Of a stretch of DNA of 64,000 nucleotides, positions 45,465 to 54,487 are shown piece by piece. The number at the start of each line of letters is the position of its first letter. The stretch's first letter is position 1. Location of the stretch: NCBI GenBank assembly GCA_947501845.1, contig CANMXP010000002.1, positions 434,001 to 498,000 on the forward strand. Reading direction: 5' to 3'. The DNA comes from an uncultured Flavobacteriaceae bacterium. Its GTDB lineage: Bacteria; Bacteroidota; Bacteroidia; Flavobacteriales; Flavobacteriaceae. Position numbers and translations under genes: made by a program. The notes under the pieces are model-generated. The model did no database searches and was not told the DNA's origin. It saw only the letters and a list, made by a program, of their open reading frames with translations.

Positions 45465-46715
45465 ATGCAAGTATTCAAATTTGGTGGTGCGTCCGTAAAA
45501 GATGCCACAGGTGTAAAAAACATAGTTTCTGTATTACAAAAAGTGGGTTACACAAATACCCTCATTATTGTTTCTGCTATGGGAAAAACGACCAATGCCT
45601 TGGAAATTGTTGTTAAAAATTATTTTGAAAACAAGCCACAACTACAAAGTGCACTTCAAGAAGTTAAAAAATATCACCAAGTGATTTTATTGGATTTATT
45701 TGAAAATGAAAACCATCCAGCTTTTAAAAAAGTTGCCATGCTATTTGATGAGCTAAGCAACTTTTTTACAATAAATAAATCACCAAACTATAACTTTGTT
45801 TACGATCAAGCAATAGGCTTTGGAGAATTAATTTCAACAACAATAATAAGCGAATATTTAAACGCTATAAACATTAAAAACAATTGGATTGATGTAAGAA
45901 CACAAATCAAAACAGATAATTACTATAGGCGTGCTAATGTAAATTGGGAAGAAACCCAAAGCCTAATAACTTCAAAATTCAATAAGACCATTTTAAATAT
46001 TACGCAGGGTTTTTTGGGCAGTGACCCCAACAATTTCACAACAACCCTTGGCAGGGAAGGAAGCGACTATACAGCAGCTATTTATGGATACTGCCTAAAT
46101 ACAGAAAGTGTTACCATTTGGAAAGACGTTCCTGGAGTGCTAAATGCAGACCCTCGTTATTTTGAAAATGCCCAATTGCTTAATAAAATATCATATAGGG
46201 AAGCTATAGAACTGGCTTTCTACGGCGCCTCTGTTATTCATCCAAAAACACTACAGCCATTACAAGGCAAAGAAATCCCGTTACATGTAAAATCATTTTT
46301 AAACCCTGAAGCTCCTGGAACCAGAATTGGTAAAAATGTTACTTTAGAGCCTATGATTCCTTGCTTTATTGTAAAGAAAAATCAGGTTTTAATTTCATTA
46401 TCATCTTTAGATTTCTCATACATAGTCGAAGAAAATATTAGTGATATTTTCAATTTACTACATCAATATAAAATGAAAGTAGATGTTATTCAAAATTCTG
46501 CCATTAGTTTTTCTGTTTGTGTAGATAATATTTTTAATAATCTGGATAAACTTTTACATCATTTAAGAGCAAAATTTAAGGTAACTTGTAACGAAAATGT
46601 ATCCCTTTATACTGTTCGGCATTATAATAAAAATGCTATTAGCCAGATTGAAGAAGGTAAAACCGTGTTATTAAAACAATTAACTCAAGAAACCGTTCAA
46701 GTAGTAACTAAATAA
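45465..46715 (+). CDS. Aspartate kinase
   Basis: A 416-residue kinase that phosphorylates aspartate, the entry to lysine, threonine and methionine synthesis. N-terminal nucleotide motif MQVFKFGGASVKD, then LIIVSAMGKTTNALE, FGELISTTI, TTLGREGSDYTAAIYGYCL, WKDVPGVLNADPRYF and AFYGASVIHPKTLQPL. The C-terminal regulatory part is shorter and more divergent than in classical enzymes. Start at 45465 fits the conserved MQVFKFGG; an upstream frame start at 45426 overlaps the acetyltransferase. asd, the next enzyme of the pathway, is at 51024-52013. Confidence 0.93.
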   Translation: MQVFKFGGASVKDATGVKNIVSVLQKVGYTNTLIIVSAMGKTTNALEIVVKNYFENKPQLQSALQEVKKYHQVILLDLFENENHPAFKKVAMLFDELSNFFTINKSPNYNFVYDQAIGFGELISTTIISEYLNAINIKNNWIDVRTQIKTDNYYRRANVNWEETQSLITSKFNKTILNITQGFLGSDPNNFTTTLGREGSDYTAAIYGYCLNTESVTIWKDVPGVLNADPRYFENAQLLNKISYREAIELAFYGASVIHPKTLQPLQGKEIPLHVKSFLNPEAPGTRIGKNVTLEPMIPCFIVKKNQVLISLSSLDFSYIVEENISDIFNLLHQYKMKVDVIQNSAISFSVCVDNIFNNLDKLLHHLRAKFKVTCNENVSLYTVRHYNKNAISQIEEGKTVLLKQLTQETVQVVTK

Positions 46716-46737
46716 ACAATTTAGTACATTTACACTC

Positions 46738-48570
46738 ATGACCAAACAACAAAATACGGGATTAGTAACCGCCAAAGAAGTCGCTAAAGCGATACAACTA
46801 GACAAATATGGTTTTTTTGGTACTTTTATTGGTTGGATATTAATGAAGGTTCTTAAAATATCGACTCTAAATAAAATTTATAATCGTAACAAACATTTAA
46901 ATGAGTTAGCTTTTTTGGATGGTATTTTAGATGATTTTCAAATTAAATTCGAGATTCCAGAAGAGGATCTAAAACGGTTACCAAAAGATGGTGCCTATAT
47001 TACCATTTCTAACCACCCTCTTGGGGGTATTGATGGCATACTGCTTTTAAAGCTTATGCTCGAACAACGAAAAGACTTTAAAATAATAGCTAATTTTTTA
47101 TTGCATAGGATAGAACCTTTAAAACCTTACATCATGCCCGTTAATCCTTTTGAGGACAGGAAAGATGTAAAATCCAGTATTGCTGGGTTTAAAAATTCTA
47201 TTTTACATTTAAGAAATGGACACCCTCTGGGTATTTTCCCAGCTGGAGAAGTATCAACTTATAGAGACGGTAAATTAGTAGTTGATAAGCCTTGGGAAGA
47301 AGCTGCCATGAAACTTGTTAAAAAAGCAGAAGTCCCTGTAGTCCCTATTTATTTTCATGCCAAAAACAGCAAGTTATTTTATAAACTTTCTAAAATAAGT
47401 GATACGTTCAGAACAGCTAAATTACCCTCTGAGCTATTAACCCAAAAGCGACGTATCATAAAAGTTAGAATAGGCAGACCAATATCGGTTGCCGATCAAA
47501 AAGAACACACAACCCTAGATAGCTTTTCTGGTTTTTTAAGACGAAAAACCTATATGTTATCGAATGCTTTTGAGGACAAATCAAAGATTTTAGATAACAT
47601 CTCATCAACATTAAAGACACCTAAAGTCCCCAAACGAATTGTCACTCCTGTTGATAATACGTTGATGACAAAAGAGGTTGAAGCGCTTATTAAAAATAAT
47701 TCCAGGTTATTACAAAGTAAAAATTACGAAGTGTTTTTGGCAGAACCTAAAAGCATTCCTAATATTTTACGTGAAATTGGACGTTTACGTGAAATTACTT
47801 TTAGGGAAGTTGGTGAAGGAACCAATGAAGCTATTGACTTAGATACTTTTGACACCTATTACCATCATATGTTTCTTTGGGACAATGAAAAGAAACTAAT
47901 AGCTGGCGCTTATAGAATGGGCTTAGGAGCTAAAATATATGAGCGTTATGGCATCGATGGTTTCTACTTACAAGACCTCTTTAGATTTGAACCTGAGCTG
48001 CACAAGATGATGAGCCAGTCCATTGAAATGGGTCGTGCTTTTATTATTAAAGAATATCAGCAAAAACCAATGCCTTTATTTTTACTTTGGAAAGGTATTG
48101 TACATACCACATTGCGTTTTCCAGAGCATAAGTTTTTAATTGGTGGGGTTAGTATTAGCAATCAGTTTTCCAACTTCTCAAAATCATTAATGATTGAGTT
48201 TATGAAGTCGCATTACTACGACCCATACATCGCACAATATGTACATCCTAAAAAGGAATTTAAAGTCATCCTTAAAGATGCCGATAAGGATTTTGTTTTT
48301 GATGCTACCGAAGCCGATTTAAATAAATTCGACAAAATTATAGACGAAGTAGAACCGGGCGCTTTACGTTTACCTGTACTACTAAAAAAGTACATAAAGC
48401 AAAATGCCCGGTTAGTTGCATTTAATGTCGACCCGTTATTCAACAATGCTGTTGATGGCTTAATGTATATTAGAATCGCCGACCTACCTGATAGTACGGT
48501 ACGTCCTGTTATGGAAGAGTTTCAAGCTGAGCTGGAAAGCAAGTTTATGGATAATGGCGGAGACGCTTAA
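46738..48570 (+). CDS. olsF: Bifunctional acyltransferase, OlsF-like (PlsC domain plus OlsB-like N-acyltransferase domain)
   Basis: A 610-residue fusion. Residues about 60-290 are a PlsC-type O-acyltransferase: SNHPLGGIDG with H93 and D99, then GHPLGIFPAGEVSTYRDG and VPVVPIYFHA. Residues about 325-590 are an OlsB-like GNAT-fold N-acyltransferase (REIGRLREITFREVGEGTNE, GAYRMGLG, MGRAFIIKEYQ, PLFLLWKGI). Together they should acylate an amino acid such as ornithine or glycine on nitrogen and then on the hydroxyl of that acyl chain, giving aminolipids of the membrane. The order matches OlsF proteins known from Flavobacterium and Serratia. The end overlaps the convergent arsC by four bases. Confidence 0.82.
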   Translation: MTKQQNTGLVTAKEVAKAIQLDKYGFFGTFIGWILMKVLKISTLNKIYNRNKHLNELAFLDGILDDFQIKFEIPEEDLKRLPKDGAYITISNHPLGGIDGILLLKLMLEQRKDFKIIANFLLHRIEPLKPYIMPVNPFEDRKDVKSSIAGFKNSILHLRNGHPLGIFPAGEVSTYRDGKLVVDKPWEEAAMKLVKKAEVPVVPIYFHAKNSKLFYKLSKISDTFRTAKLPSELLTQKRRIIKVRIGRPISVADQKEHTTLDSFSGFLRRKTYMLSNAFEDKSKILDNISSTLKTPKVPKRIVTPVDNTLMTKEVEALIKNNSRLLQSKNYEVFLAEPKSIPNILREIGRLREITFREVGEGTNEAIDLDTFDTYYHHMFLWDNEKKLIAGAYRMGLGAKIYERYGIDGFYLQDLFRFEPELHKMMSQSIEMGRAFIIKEYQQKPMPLFLLWKGIVHTTLRFPEHKFLIGGVSISNQFSNFSKSLMIEFMKSHYYDPYIAQYVHPKKEFKVILKDADKDFVFDATEADLNKFDKIIDEVEPGALRLPVLLKKYIKQNARLVAFNVDPLFNNAVDGLMYIRIADLPDSTVRPVMEEFQAELESKFMDNGGDA

Positions 48571-48992
48571 ATCAAGTTATATTCCTCTACAAACTCTTTA
48601 AAATAAGCTTTTATCTCTTCTCGAGCTTTTAAAAATGCTGTGTGCTTTTCTTCATCGGAGCCTTCTACTTTTGATGGATCGAAAAAGTTATGGTGTAAAC
48701 GCAATGCATTTTTACTTGGAATGAATGGACAATTTTCATTGGCATGATCACATACTGTAACGATATAATCAAAATCTACATCGGCATATTCATCCACATG
48801 ATTAGAGGTGTGATGATCAATATTTAATCCATCTTCTTTCATAATAGCCAAAGCGCCTGGGTTTAAACCATGCGTTTCTATCCCTGCACTATAAACGTTT
48901 ACGGTTCTATTATCTAAAAAATGGTTTAAATATCCATGTGCCATCTGGCTTCTACATGAATTCCCTGTACATAATACTAAAATGTTTTTCAT
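48567..48992 (-). CDS. arsC: Arsenate reductase, thioredoxin-coupled (LMW-PTP fold)
   Basis: A 141-residue cytosolic enzyme that reduces arsenate to arsenite. The P-loop is C8-TGNSC13-R14-S (VLCTGNSCRSQMAHGY), and the redox pair needed for thioredoxin coupling is C81 and C88 (TVCDHANENCP), distinguishing it from a plain tyrosine phosphatase. It is on the same strand as arsR, DUF6428 and a GNAT gene about 0.1-1.4 kb upstream. No arsenite efflux gene is visible. Confidence 0.92.
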   Translation of the reverse strand: MKNILVLCTGNSCRSQMAHGYLNHFLDNRTVNVYSAGIETHGLNPGALAIMKEDGLNIDHHTSNHVDEYADVDFDYIVTVCDHANENCPFIPSKNALRLHHNFFDPSKVEGSDEEKHTAFLKAREEIKAYFKEFVEEYNLI

Positions 48993-49000
48993 ATTTATTT

Positions 49001-49077
49001 GTCATTCCTGCGAAGGCAGGAATCTTATTAATTGAAATTAATTTTTACATATGGATTCCTGCCTTCGCAGGAATAAC
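49001..49077. repeat. Inverted repeat with 24-base arms (CCTGCGAAGGCAGG)
   Basis: GTCATTCCTGCGAAGGCAGG-AATC (49001-49024) is mirrored at 49054-49077 with one mismatch, with a 29-base spacer. Each arm also contains its own small palindrome CCTGCGAAGGCAGG. This is a widespread intergenic repeat of Bacteroidota and separates arsC from the GNAT gene. Confidence 0.85.
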
Positions 49078-49084
49078 ATAATAT

Positions 49085-49576
49085 TTAATTTATTTTATTA
49101 CTTCTTCTTTCAAGAAAATGATTGTCATACCACTTTCCATACAATTTCCCAATTCTTTCACGAACACCAATCACTCTGAACCCGCATTTTAGATGTAAAT
49201 TAATGCTGGCTATGTTTTCTGAAAAAATACTGGCTTGTAGGGTCCAAAACCCATTCGTTTCACTTTCCTTAACCAATTGTTTCAACAATGTTTCCCCAAT
49301 ATGTTTTCCTTTAAACTTATTTGAAACATATACACTTACTTCTGCAACTCCTTTATAAACATTTCGCTTCGAAACTGGTGCTAAAACAGCAAATCCCACA
49401 ACGTTCTCTCTTACTACAGCTACGAACCTACAAACAGAAAAATACTTGGTGTCCCATTGCTGCCAATTAGGAACTTCCGTTTCAAAAGTAGCTATTCGGG
49501 TGGCTATACCTTCCTTGTAAATTTCTGAAACGGAATCCCAATCGCTTTTTAGTAATTTTCTAACAACAATTTCCAC
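49085..49576 (-). CDS. GNAT acetyltransferase, phosphinothricin-acetyltransferase-like
   Basis: About 163 residues. Motifs: VRKLLKSDWDSVSEIYKEGI, ATFETEVPNWQQWD, VVGFAVLAPVSKR, GVAEVSVYVSNKFKGKHIGE (acetyl-CoA loop) and LHLKCGFRVIGVRERIGKLY. This is the Pat/Bar branch, whose members acetylate small amino compounds; some occur with arsenic genes (ArsN-type). No ATG fits: the frame upstream is the other-frame shadow of DUF6428. The best start is a GTG at 49576 (MEIVVRKLL), which overlaps the DUF6428 gene by 17 bases. Confidence 0.75.
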   Translation of the reverse strand: MEIVVRKLLKSDWDSVSEIYKEGIATRIATFETEVPNWQQWDTKYFSVCRFVAVVRENVVGFAVLAPVSKRNVYKGVAEVSVYVSNKFKGKHIGETLLKQLVKESETNGFWTLQASIFSENIASINLHLKCGFRVIGVRERIGKLYGKWYDNHFLERRSNKIN

Positions 49577-50057
49577 CAGGAGAACAACAAGGTTCTGCAC
49601 TCGCCGATACTGCCTCTTGGGGTTCTGGTACGCCACAAAGTTCCTTTGCTTTGCAATCCGTTTTTTCGACGGCTAATTTAACTATTAATTTGCCCTCTTT
49701 TGTTTCAAAATCGTTAACAAATAATTGTGCCGTGTGAAATGTTGCATTGCTATATTCAAACTTTACCTCAGCACCCATATCATAAGTCTTCATTTTTCCA
49801 ACCTTATTTAAAATGGCTAATGCCTTATAAACAGACATATATTCTGTTTTTTCTGATTCGTTCGGACTTTCCCAAAGCTGTATAATAGTTTCTTTCCAAG
49901 CATCTGCCTGAGATCCACAATCGATAGAATCAATTGCTAAATGCTTTACTTCTGTAATGTGATAATTAGCTCCAACTAATAAATTTGGTGCATATTCAAA
50001 CAGTAATGATTTGTCTTGATTTTCTTCAAGTACTTTAAATAACTCTTGTGTTTTCAT
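49560..50057 (-). CDS. DUF6428-like protein of the arsenic cluster
   Basis: A 165-residue cytosolic protein, with the N-terminus FKVLEENQDKSLLFEYAPNL, then GANYHITEVKHLAIDSIDCG and WKETIIQLWESPNESE, a small protein family typically next to arsR and arsC in Bacteroidota. The tail is cysteine-rich: DCKAKELCG and, at the very end, CCSPGGNCC, which could bind arsenite or a soft metal. Function unproven. It starts 83 bases after arsR on the same strand and overlaps the GNAT gene. Confidence 0.75.
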   Translation of the reverse strand: MKTQELFKVLEENQDKSLLFEYAPNLLVGANYHITEVKHLAIDSIDCGSQADAWKETIIQLWESPNESEKTEYMSVYKALAILNKVGKMKTYDMGAEVKFEYSNATFHTAQLFVNDFETKEGKLIVKLAVEKTDCKAKELCGVPEPQEAVSASAEPCCSPGGNCC

Positions 50058-50140
50058 GTGTTTAAATTTAAGTGCCCGTTAAAACGGGAATGATAATTTT
50101 AATAGTAATCTTGAGGACAACCTCAAAAGACCATTTTCAA

Positions 50141-50464
50141 TTAGCAACAATTTGATTTTGTTGTATTAAAAAATAGATTTAATTGATTTTGAATGGCAGT
50201 CCATCGCTCAACATTAATACAATAGCACATACTTTTGCCTTCTATCTCTCCATTTAGCAACCCGATACTTTTAAGCTCTTTTAAATGCTGAGAAATGGTA
50301 GCCTGTGCCAGACCGATTTCTTCAACCAAATCATTGCATATACATGCGTTTTGATTACTAATGTATTGTAAGATAGCGACTCTGGCAGGATGACCTAAGA
50401 CTTTAAAGAATTGAGCTAGGTCATTTTGCTTTTCTGTAAATATTTGAGTTTTGGTAATTCCCAT
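50141..50464 (-). CDS. arsR: ArsR family transcriptional repressor
   Basis: A 107-residue winged-helix repressor that should release DNA when it binds arsenite. Motifs: FFKVLGHPARVAILQYISNQ, the metal-site CxC in NACICNDLVEEIG, and the recognition helix AQATISQHLKELKSIGLL. The C-terminus also ends in Cys-Cys (TKSNCC). It is the first gene of the minus-strand cluster with DUF6428, GNAT and arsC, and a palindrome just upstream is a candidate operator. Confidence 0.92.
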   Translation of the reverse strand: MGITKTQIFTEKQNDLAQFFKVLGHPARVAILQYISNQNACICNDLVEEIGLAQATISQHLKELKSIGLLNGEIEGKSMCYCINVERWTAIQNQLNLFFNTTKSNCC

Positions 50465-50477
50465 TGCTTTTATTTAT

Positions 50478-50489
50478 ATATTGCAATAT
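50478..50489. promoter_or_regulatory. Candidate ArsR operator (ATATTGCAATAT)
   Basis: A perfect 12-base palindrome 13 bases before the arsR start codon, where repressor binding would block the cluster's own transcription. Confidence 0.5.
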
Positions 50490-50555
50490 TACGATATTAA
50501 ATCTGAATAAAAAAACTATATTTGAAACTTATTAACCCCAAAATCAACTATTATT

Positions 50556-50918
50556 ATGAATTGGTACCTAAAAGTATTAAAACAGTATGCCGATTTTTCT
50601 GGAAGAGCTAGAAGAAAAGAATACTGGATGTTTTTCTTATTCAATATCATCATTATTTACGGACTCATCTTTCTTGCAATAGGTCTGGAAATGCCTTCAC
50701 TAGTGACATTATATGGTATTTATACTTTTGCTGTTTTAATTCCTTCACTTGCTGTAGGAGTTAGAAGAATGCACGATGCAGGTAAAAGTGGCTGGTATTT
50801 ATTAATTCCTATTTACAGTTTAATTTTAGCTTGTACAGATAGTGAGGCAGGTTCTAACAAATGGGGCCCAAACCCTAAGTCTGATGCAGAGGAAATTGAC
50901 CTAATAGGTCAAGAATAA
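50556..50918 (+). CDS. DUF805 family membrane protein
   Basis: A 120-residue inner-membrane protein with about three to four helices. Family features: MNWYLKVLKQYADFSGRARR, KEYWMFFLFN, then the loop VGVRRMHDAGKSGWYLLIPI and the tail GSNKWGPNPKS. Function unknown. A perfect TATATTTG at 50517-50524 is a probable -7 promoter element. A strong palindromic terminator follows. Confidence 0.88.
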   Translation: MNWYLKVLKQYADFSGRARRKEYWMFFLFNIIIIYGLIFLAIGLEMPSLVTLYGIYTFAVLIPSLAVGVRRMHDAGKSGWYLLIPIYSLILACTDSEAGSNKWGPNPKSDAEEIDLIGQE

Positions 50919-50963
50919 TTATAATTTAAAAAATGCCTTCCTAAAGTAGGTTGCAGATTTTTA

Positions 50964-51007
50964 ATAAAATCAAACCAGAGAAGCTAGCTTCTCTGGTTTG
51001 ATTTTAT
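50964..51007. terminator. Bidirectional terminator, 22-bp perfect stem
   Basis: A perfect palindrome centred on AAGCT/AGCTT (arm ATAAAATCAAACCAGAGAAG) between the convergent DUF805 and asd genes, AT-rich at both ends. Confidence 0.9.
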
Positions 51008-51023
51008 ATAAAAGTTGAAATAT

Positions 51024-52013
51024 CTACACTAAATTATTTTCAACTAGATATTCAGCGATTTGAATCGTATTTGTTGCTGCTCCTTTACGTAAATTATCAG
51101 CTACTATCCACATGTTTAATGTATTTGGCTGCGTTTCGTCTCTACGAATTCTACCTACAAAAACCTCATCTTTATCATGTGCATAAATAGGCATTGGATA
51201 GGTGTTTGTATCTGTATTATCCTGTACAACAACACCAGATGTTTCATGAAGCATTTTGCGAACATCTGCTAAATTAAAATCATTTTCAAACTCAACATTT
51301 ACAGACTCTGAATGCCCTCCAGCAGTTGGAATACGAACAGCAGTAGCCGATACAGAAAATGTTTTGTCGTTAAATATTTTTTGAGGCTCTCTAGCTAATT
51401 TCATTTCCTCTTTTGTGTATCCGTTTTCTAAAAACACATCACAATGTGGTAATGCATTTCTTCCAATAGGATAAGGATAAGCCATTTCGCCATCTATGCC
51501 AGCTATTTCATTCTCCAATTGCTTTACAGCTTTTACACCAGTCCCTGAAACAGATTGGTATGTAGAAACAATAACACGTTTCATTTTATATTTTTCATGC
51601 AATGGTGCCAATGCCATAACCATTTGTATGGTAGAGCAATTGGGATTTGCAATAATTTTATCCTCTTTAGTTAACTCACTAGCATTAATTTCGGGAACTA
51701 CCAGTTTTTTAGTAGGATCCATTCGCCATGCTGAAGAGTTATCAACCACCGTAGTACCAGCTTCAGCAAATTTAGGTGCCCATTCTACAGAGGTGTCGCC
51801 TCCAGCAGATAAAATAGCAATCTGAGGTTTAGCTGCCACAGCATCTGCTAAACCAATTACAGTATATTCTTTATCTTTAAAAGTTAATTTTTTTCCAACA
51901 GAACGTTCAGATGCTACAAGTAATAACTCTGTAACAGGAAAATTACGTTCTTCTAATACTTTAAGCATCACTTCGCCAACCATACCTGTGGCTCCAACAA
52001 CTGCTACTTTCAT
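51024..52013 (-). CDS. asd: Aspartate-semialdehyde dehydrogenase
   Basis: A 329-residue NADPH enzyme that reduces aspartyl phosphate to the semialdehyde, the step after aspartate kinase. Cofactor loop GATGMVGEVM at 8-17, catalytic C126 in IANPNCSTIQM, substrate region VSTYQSVSGTG and the late catalytic His motif RIPTAGGHSE. Length normal. Monocistronic, with terminators on both sides. Confidence 0.96.
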   Translation of the reverse strand: MKVAVVGATGMVGEVMLKVLEERNFPVTELLLVASERSVGKKLTFKDKEYTVIGLADAVAAKPQIAILSAGGDTSVEWAPKFAEAGTTVVDNSSAWRMDPTKKLVVPEINASELTKEDKIIANPNCSTIQMVMALAPLHEKYKMKRVIVSTYQSVSGTGVKAVKQLENEIAGIDGEMAYPYPIGRNALPHCDVFLENGYTKEEMKLAREPQKIFNDKTFSVSATAVRIPTAGGHSESVNVEFENDFNLADVRKMLHETSGVVVQDNTDTNTYPMPIYAHDKDEVFVGRIRRDETQPNTLNMWIVADNLRKGAATNTIQIAEYLVENNLV

Positions 52014-52078
52014 TTCGTTTAATATTTAATAAATTCTTAGAGCACAAAATTAAGTATTAATTCTATTTTAAAATCTAA

Positions 52079-52113
52079 AAAAAGACCTCATTATTAGAAA
52101 ATGAGGTCTTTTT
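52079..52113 (-). terminator. Terminator of mscL
   Basis: Stem AAAAAGACCTCAT/ATGAGGTCTTTTT with loop TATTAGAAA, 39 bases beyond the mscL stop and before the asd start region. Confidence 0.85.
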
Positions 52114-52151
52114 AACAACAAATAACACGGTGTTATATATTTAACAATTAG

Positions 52152-52553
52152 TTATTTTTTCAATAAATCTCTTATTTCTGCCAGTAATTCTTCTTGAGAT
52201 GGCCCTTTTGGAGCTTCTGGAGCTGGTTCTTCTTTTTTCTTCATTTTATTTACACCTTTAACGATCATGAACATCACAAAAGCTACAATAATAAAATCAA
52301 TGACATTAGTTAAGAAAGCTCCCCAAAGTACAGATACTTCGCCTTCAATAACCCCATCGGCGTTAGCAACACCTTCTTGTATAACATATTTTAAATCTTT
52401 AAAATCTGCATTGAAAATTAAACCAATTAATGGCGATACAATACCTCCTGTAAATGAAGCCACTACTTTATTAAAGGCAGCACCCATAACAAAACCAACG
52501 GCAATATCTACTAAATTGCCTTTCATTGCAAAGTCTTTGAATTCTTTAAGCAT
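52152..52553 (-). CDS. mscL: Large-conductance mechanosensitive channel
   Basis: A 133-residue inner-membrane channel that opens under membrane tension to release solutes on osmotic downshock. N-terminal helix and first transmembrane segment are FKDFAMKGNLVDIAVGFVMG and AAFNKVVASF, then FLTNVIDFIIVAFVMFMIVK is the second. The C-terminal helix EELLAEIRDLLKK is conserved. Single gene with its own terminator. Confidence 0.96.
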   Translation of the reverse strand: MLKEFKDFAMKGNLVDIAVGFVMGAAFNKVVASFTGGIVSPLIGLIFNADFKDLKYVIQEGVANADGVIEGEVSVLWGAFLTNVIDFIIVAFVMFMIVKGVNKMKKKEEPAPEAPKGPSQEELLAEIRDLLKK

Positions 52554-52627
52554 AATCTTTAAATTTTTTCAGTTAGCGATTACTAAAATAGATAAAATAG
52601 TTATACGCTTAACATTTGTTAAGTTAC

Positions 52628-53740
52628 TTATTTCAAAAAAAATCGCTTAACACGCTGAGAAACAGACGTTATAAGTTCGTAAGATATCGTGTTAGTAGCT
52701 TCTGCTAATTGCTCTGCTGTGGTTGTGGTGTCTTTCCCAAATACAATAACTTCATCTCCCTCTTCACAATCTATATGGGTAACATTAACCATAATCATAT
52801 CCATACATACATTTCCAACAATAGGAGCCTGTTGCCCCTTAATGGTTACAAAGCCTTTTCCGTTTCCATATTGCCTACCAATACCATCTGCATGACCAAT
52901 GGGAAGCGTCGCTGTTTTTAAAAATGAATTGGATTTAAAAGCCCTATTATACCCAACAGATTCTCCTTTTTCAATGTTATGAATTTGGGAAATGATCGTT
53001 TTTAAAGTAGCAATAGGAATCAAATTTTTGTTCTCCTTTTCAGAATTTCCAAAGCCATAGAGCCCAATACCAGCTCTAACCATATCAAAATGTGCTTCAG
53101 GGTAGTTTAATATCCCTGAAGTGTTACACATATGAAACATAGGATTATAAGGCAGTTTATTTATAATTTTTTTAGAAATAGTATTGAAACTTGCTATTTG
53201 ATTTAAAGAAAACTTTTTTTCATTTAAATCTTCACTAGCAGCTAAATGGGAAAAGATAGATGCTATTTTTACAGCATCTGTTTTTTTAATTTCTGAAACG
53301 ATATATTCGATATCACTTTCCCAAAACCCAAGTCGGTTTAAACCCGTATTAAATTTTATATGAATAGGGTAATTGTTTAATTTTTCTGCTGAAGCCAGCT
53401 CTATAAATTCCTTTAATATTTTCGCATTATATAAATTGGGTTCTAAGGAATGTGCTATCAGCGTTTTTAAATTTACAGCTTGAGGATGTAATACCAAAAT
53501 AGGTGTAGTAATGCCTGCTTCACGCAATGTAACACCTTCATTCACATATGCTACAGCAAAATAATCTACTCCTAATTCTTGCAGATAACTCGCTACTTCG
53601 CAGGAATCGCTTCCATAGCCAAAAGCTTTAACTACAGCTAAAAATTTGGTATTGTTTTGGAGTTTCGATTTTAGATGCTCAAAATTATGTTTAAGTGCTT
53701 TTAAATCAATTTCAAGTACAGTTTCTTGCGCTTTAGGCAT
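52628..53740 (-). CDS. alr: Alanine racemase
   Basis: A 370-residue PLP enzyme that makes D-alanine for peptidoglycan. PLP lysine K38 is in [14 protein letters not shown], the second-base tyrosine in SVGYNRAF, and [12 protein letters not shown] and [12 protein letters not shown] are typical. It overlaps the upstream thymidine kinase gene by eight bases, so both are one operon. Confidence 0.95.
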   Translation of the reverse strand: MPKAQETVLEIDLKALKHNFEHLKSKLQNNTKFLAVVKAFGYGSDSCEVASYLQELGVDYFAVAYVNEGVTLREAGITTPILVLHPQAVNLKTLIAHSLEPNLYNAKILKEFIELASAEKLNNYPIHIKFNTGLNRLGFWESDIEYIVSEIKKTDAVKIASIFSHLAASEDLNEKKFSLNQIASFNTISKKIINKLPYNPMFHMCNTSGILNYPEAHFDMVRAGIGLYGFGNSEKENKNLIPIATLKTIISQIHNIEKGESVGYNRAFKSNSFLKTATLPIGHADGIGRQYGNGKGFVTIKGQQAPIVGNVCMDMIMVNVTHIDCEEGDEVIVFGKDTTTTAEQLAEATNTISYELITSVSQRVKRFFLK

Positions 53741-54380
53741 TGGAGTCTTTAGGTTTAGGAGTCACTTCTTCGGCATCATTTACCTTCATATTTCTAACTT
53801 TATCGCGCATCATGGCTTTGTAATAGGCAGCTCTGCTTAAGGGTTCGTATTCATCAACTTCACCAAGAAGCACTAAATTATCGCTTTTAGCTTTCCTGTA
53901 ACTGTATTGTGCCAAGTTACCCGTTCTGGTACAAACTGCATGTACTTTTGTAACATAATCTGCTGTTGCCATTAAAAAAGGCATAGGCCCAAAAGGATTC
54001 CCCTTAAAGTCCATGTCTAGTCCTGCAACAATAACCCGAACTCCTTTATTAGCTAAATCGTTACAAACCCTTACAATCTCATCATCAAAAAACTGAGCTT
54101 CATCAATACCGATAACATCACAGCCGTCGGCTAAAATAGGGATGTTAGCAGCCGCGGGTACAGGAGTTGAGCGAATTTCGTTAGCATCATGAGACACAAC
54201 CATTTCCTCATTGTAGCGCACATCCACCGCTGGCTTAAAAATCTCAACTTTTTGTCTGGCAAATTGGGCTCGCTTGAGTCTACGGATTAATTCTTCTGTT
54301 TTCCCAGAAAACATGGAACCGCAGATAACTTCAATCCATCCAAATTGTTCTTTATGATTTACTGTATTTTCAAGAAACAT
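53733..54380 (-). CDS. tdk: Thymidine kinase
   Basis: A 215-residue type II (homotetrameric, zinc-bearing) thymidine kinase that salvages thymidine. P-loop [13 protein letters not shown] at 21-33, [11 protein letters not shown] with the catalytic acid, and the lasso region [14 protein letters not shown]. The zinc site is incomplete: the family's CxxC and CxxC/H pairs are reduced (AVCTRTG, and no Cys in the tail), which some bacterial forms share. Overlaps alr by eight bases. Confidence 0.93.
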   Translation of the reverse strand: MFLENTVNHKEQFGWIEVICGSMFSGKTEELIRRLKRAQFARQKVEIFKPAVDVRYNEEMVVSHDANEIRSTPVPAAANIPILADGCDVIGIDEAQFFDDEIVRVCNDLANKGVRVIVAGLDMDFKGNPFGPMPFLMATADYVTKVHAVCTRTGNLAQYSYRKAKSDNLVLLGEVDEYEPLSRAAYYKAMMRDKVRNMKVNDAEEVTPKPKDSNA

Positions 54381-54487
54381 TTCGTAATTTTAGCACTAAA
54401 ACAAAGCGATTATTCGTTTGTATAAAGGTGGCGTAAATTTATTAAAAATCAAAAGTCTAAATAGCAATAATTTAAAAATTATAAATA

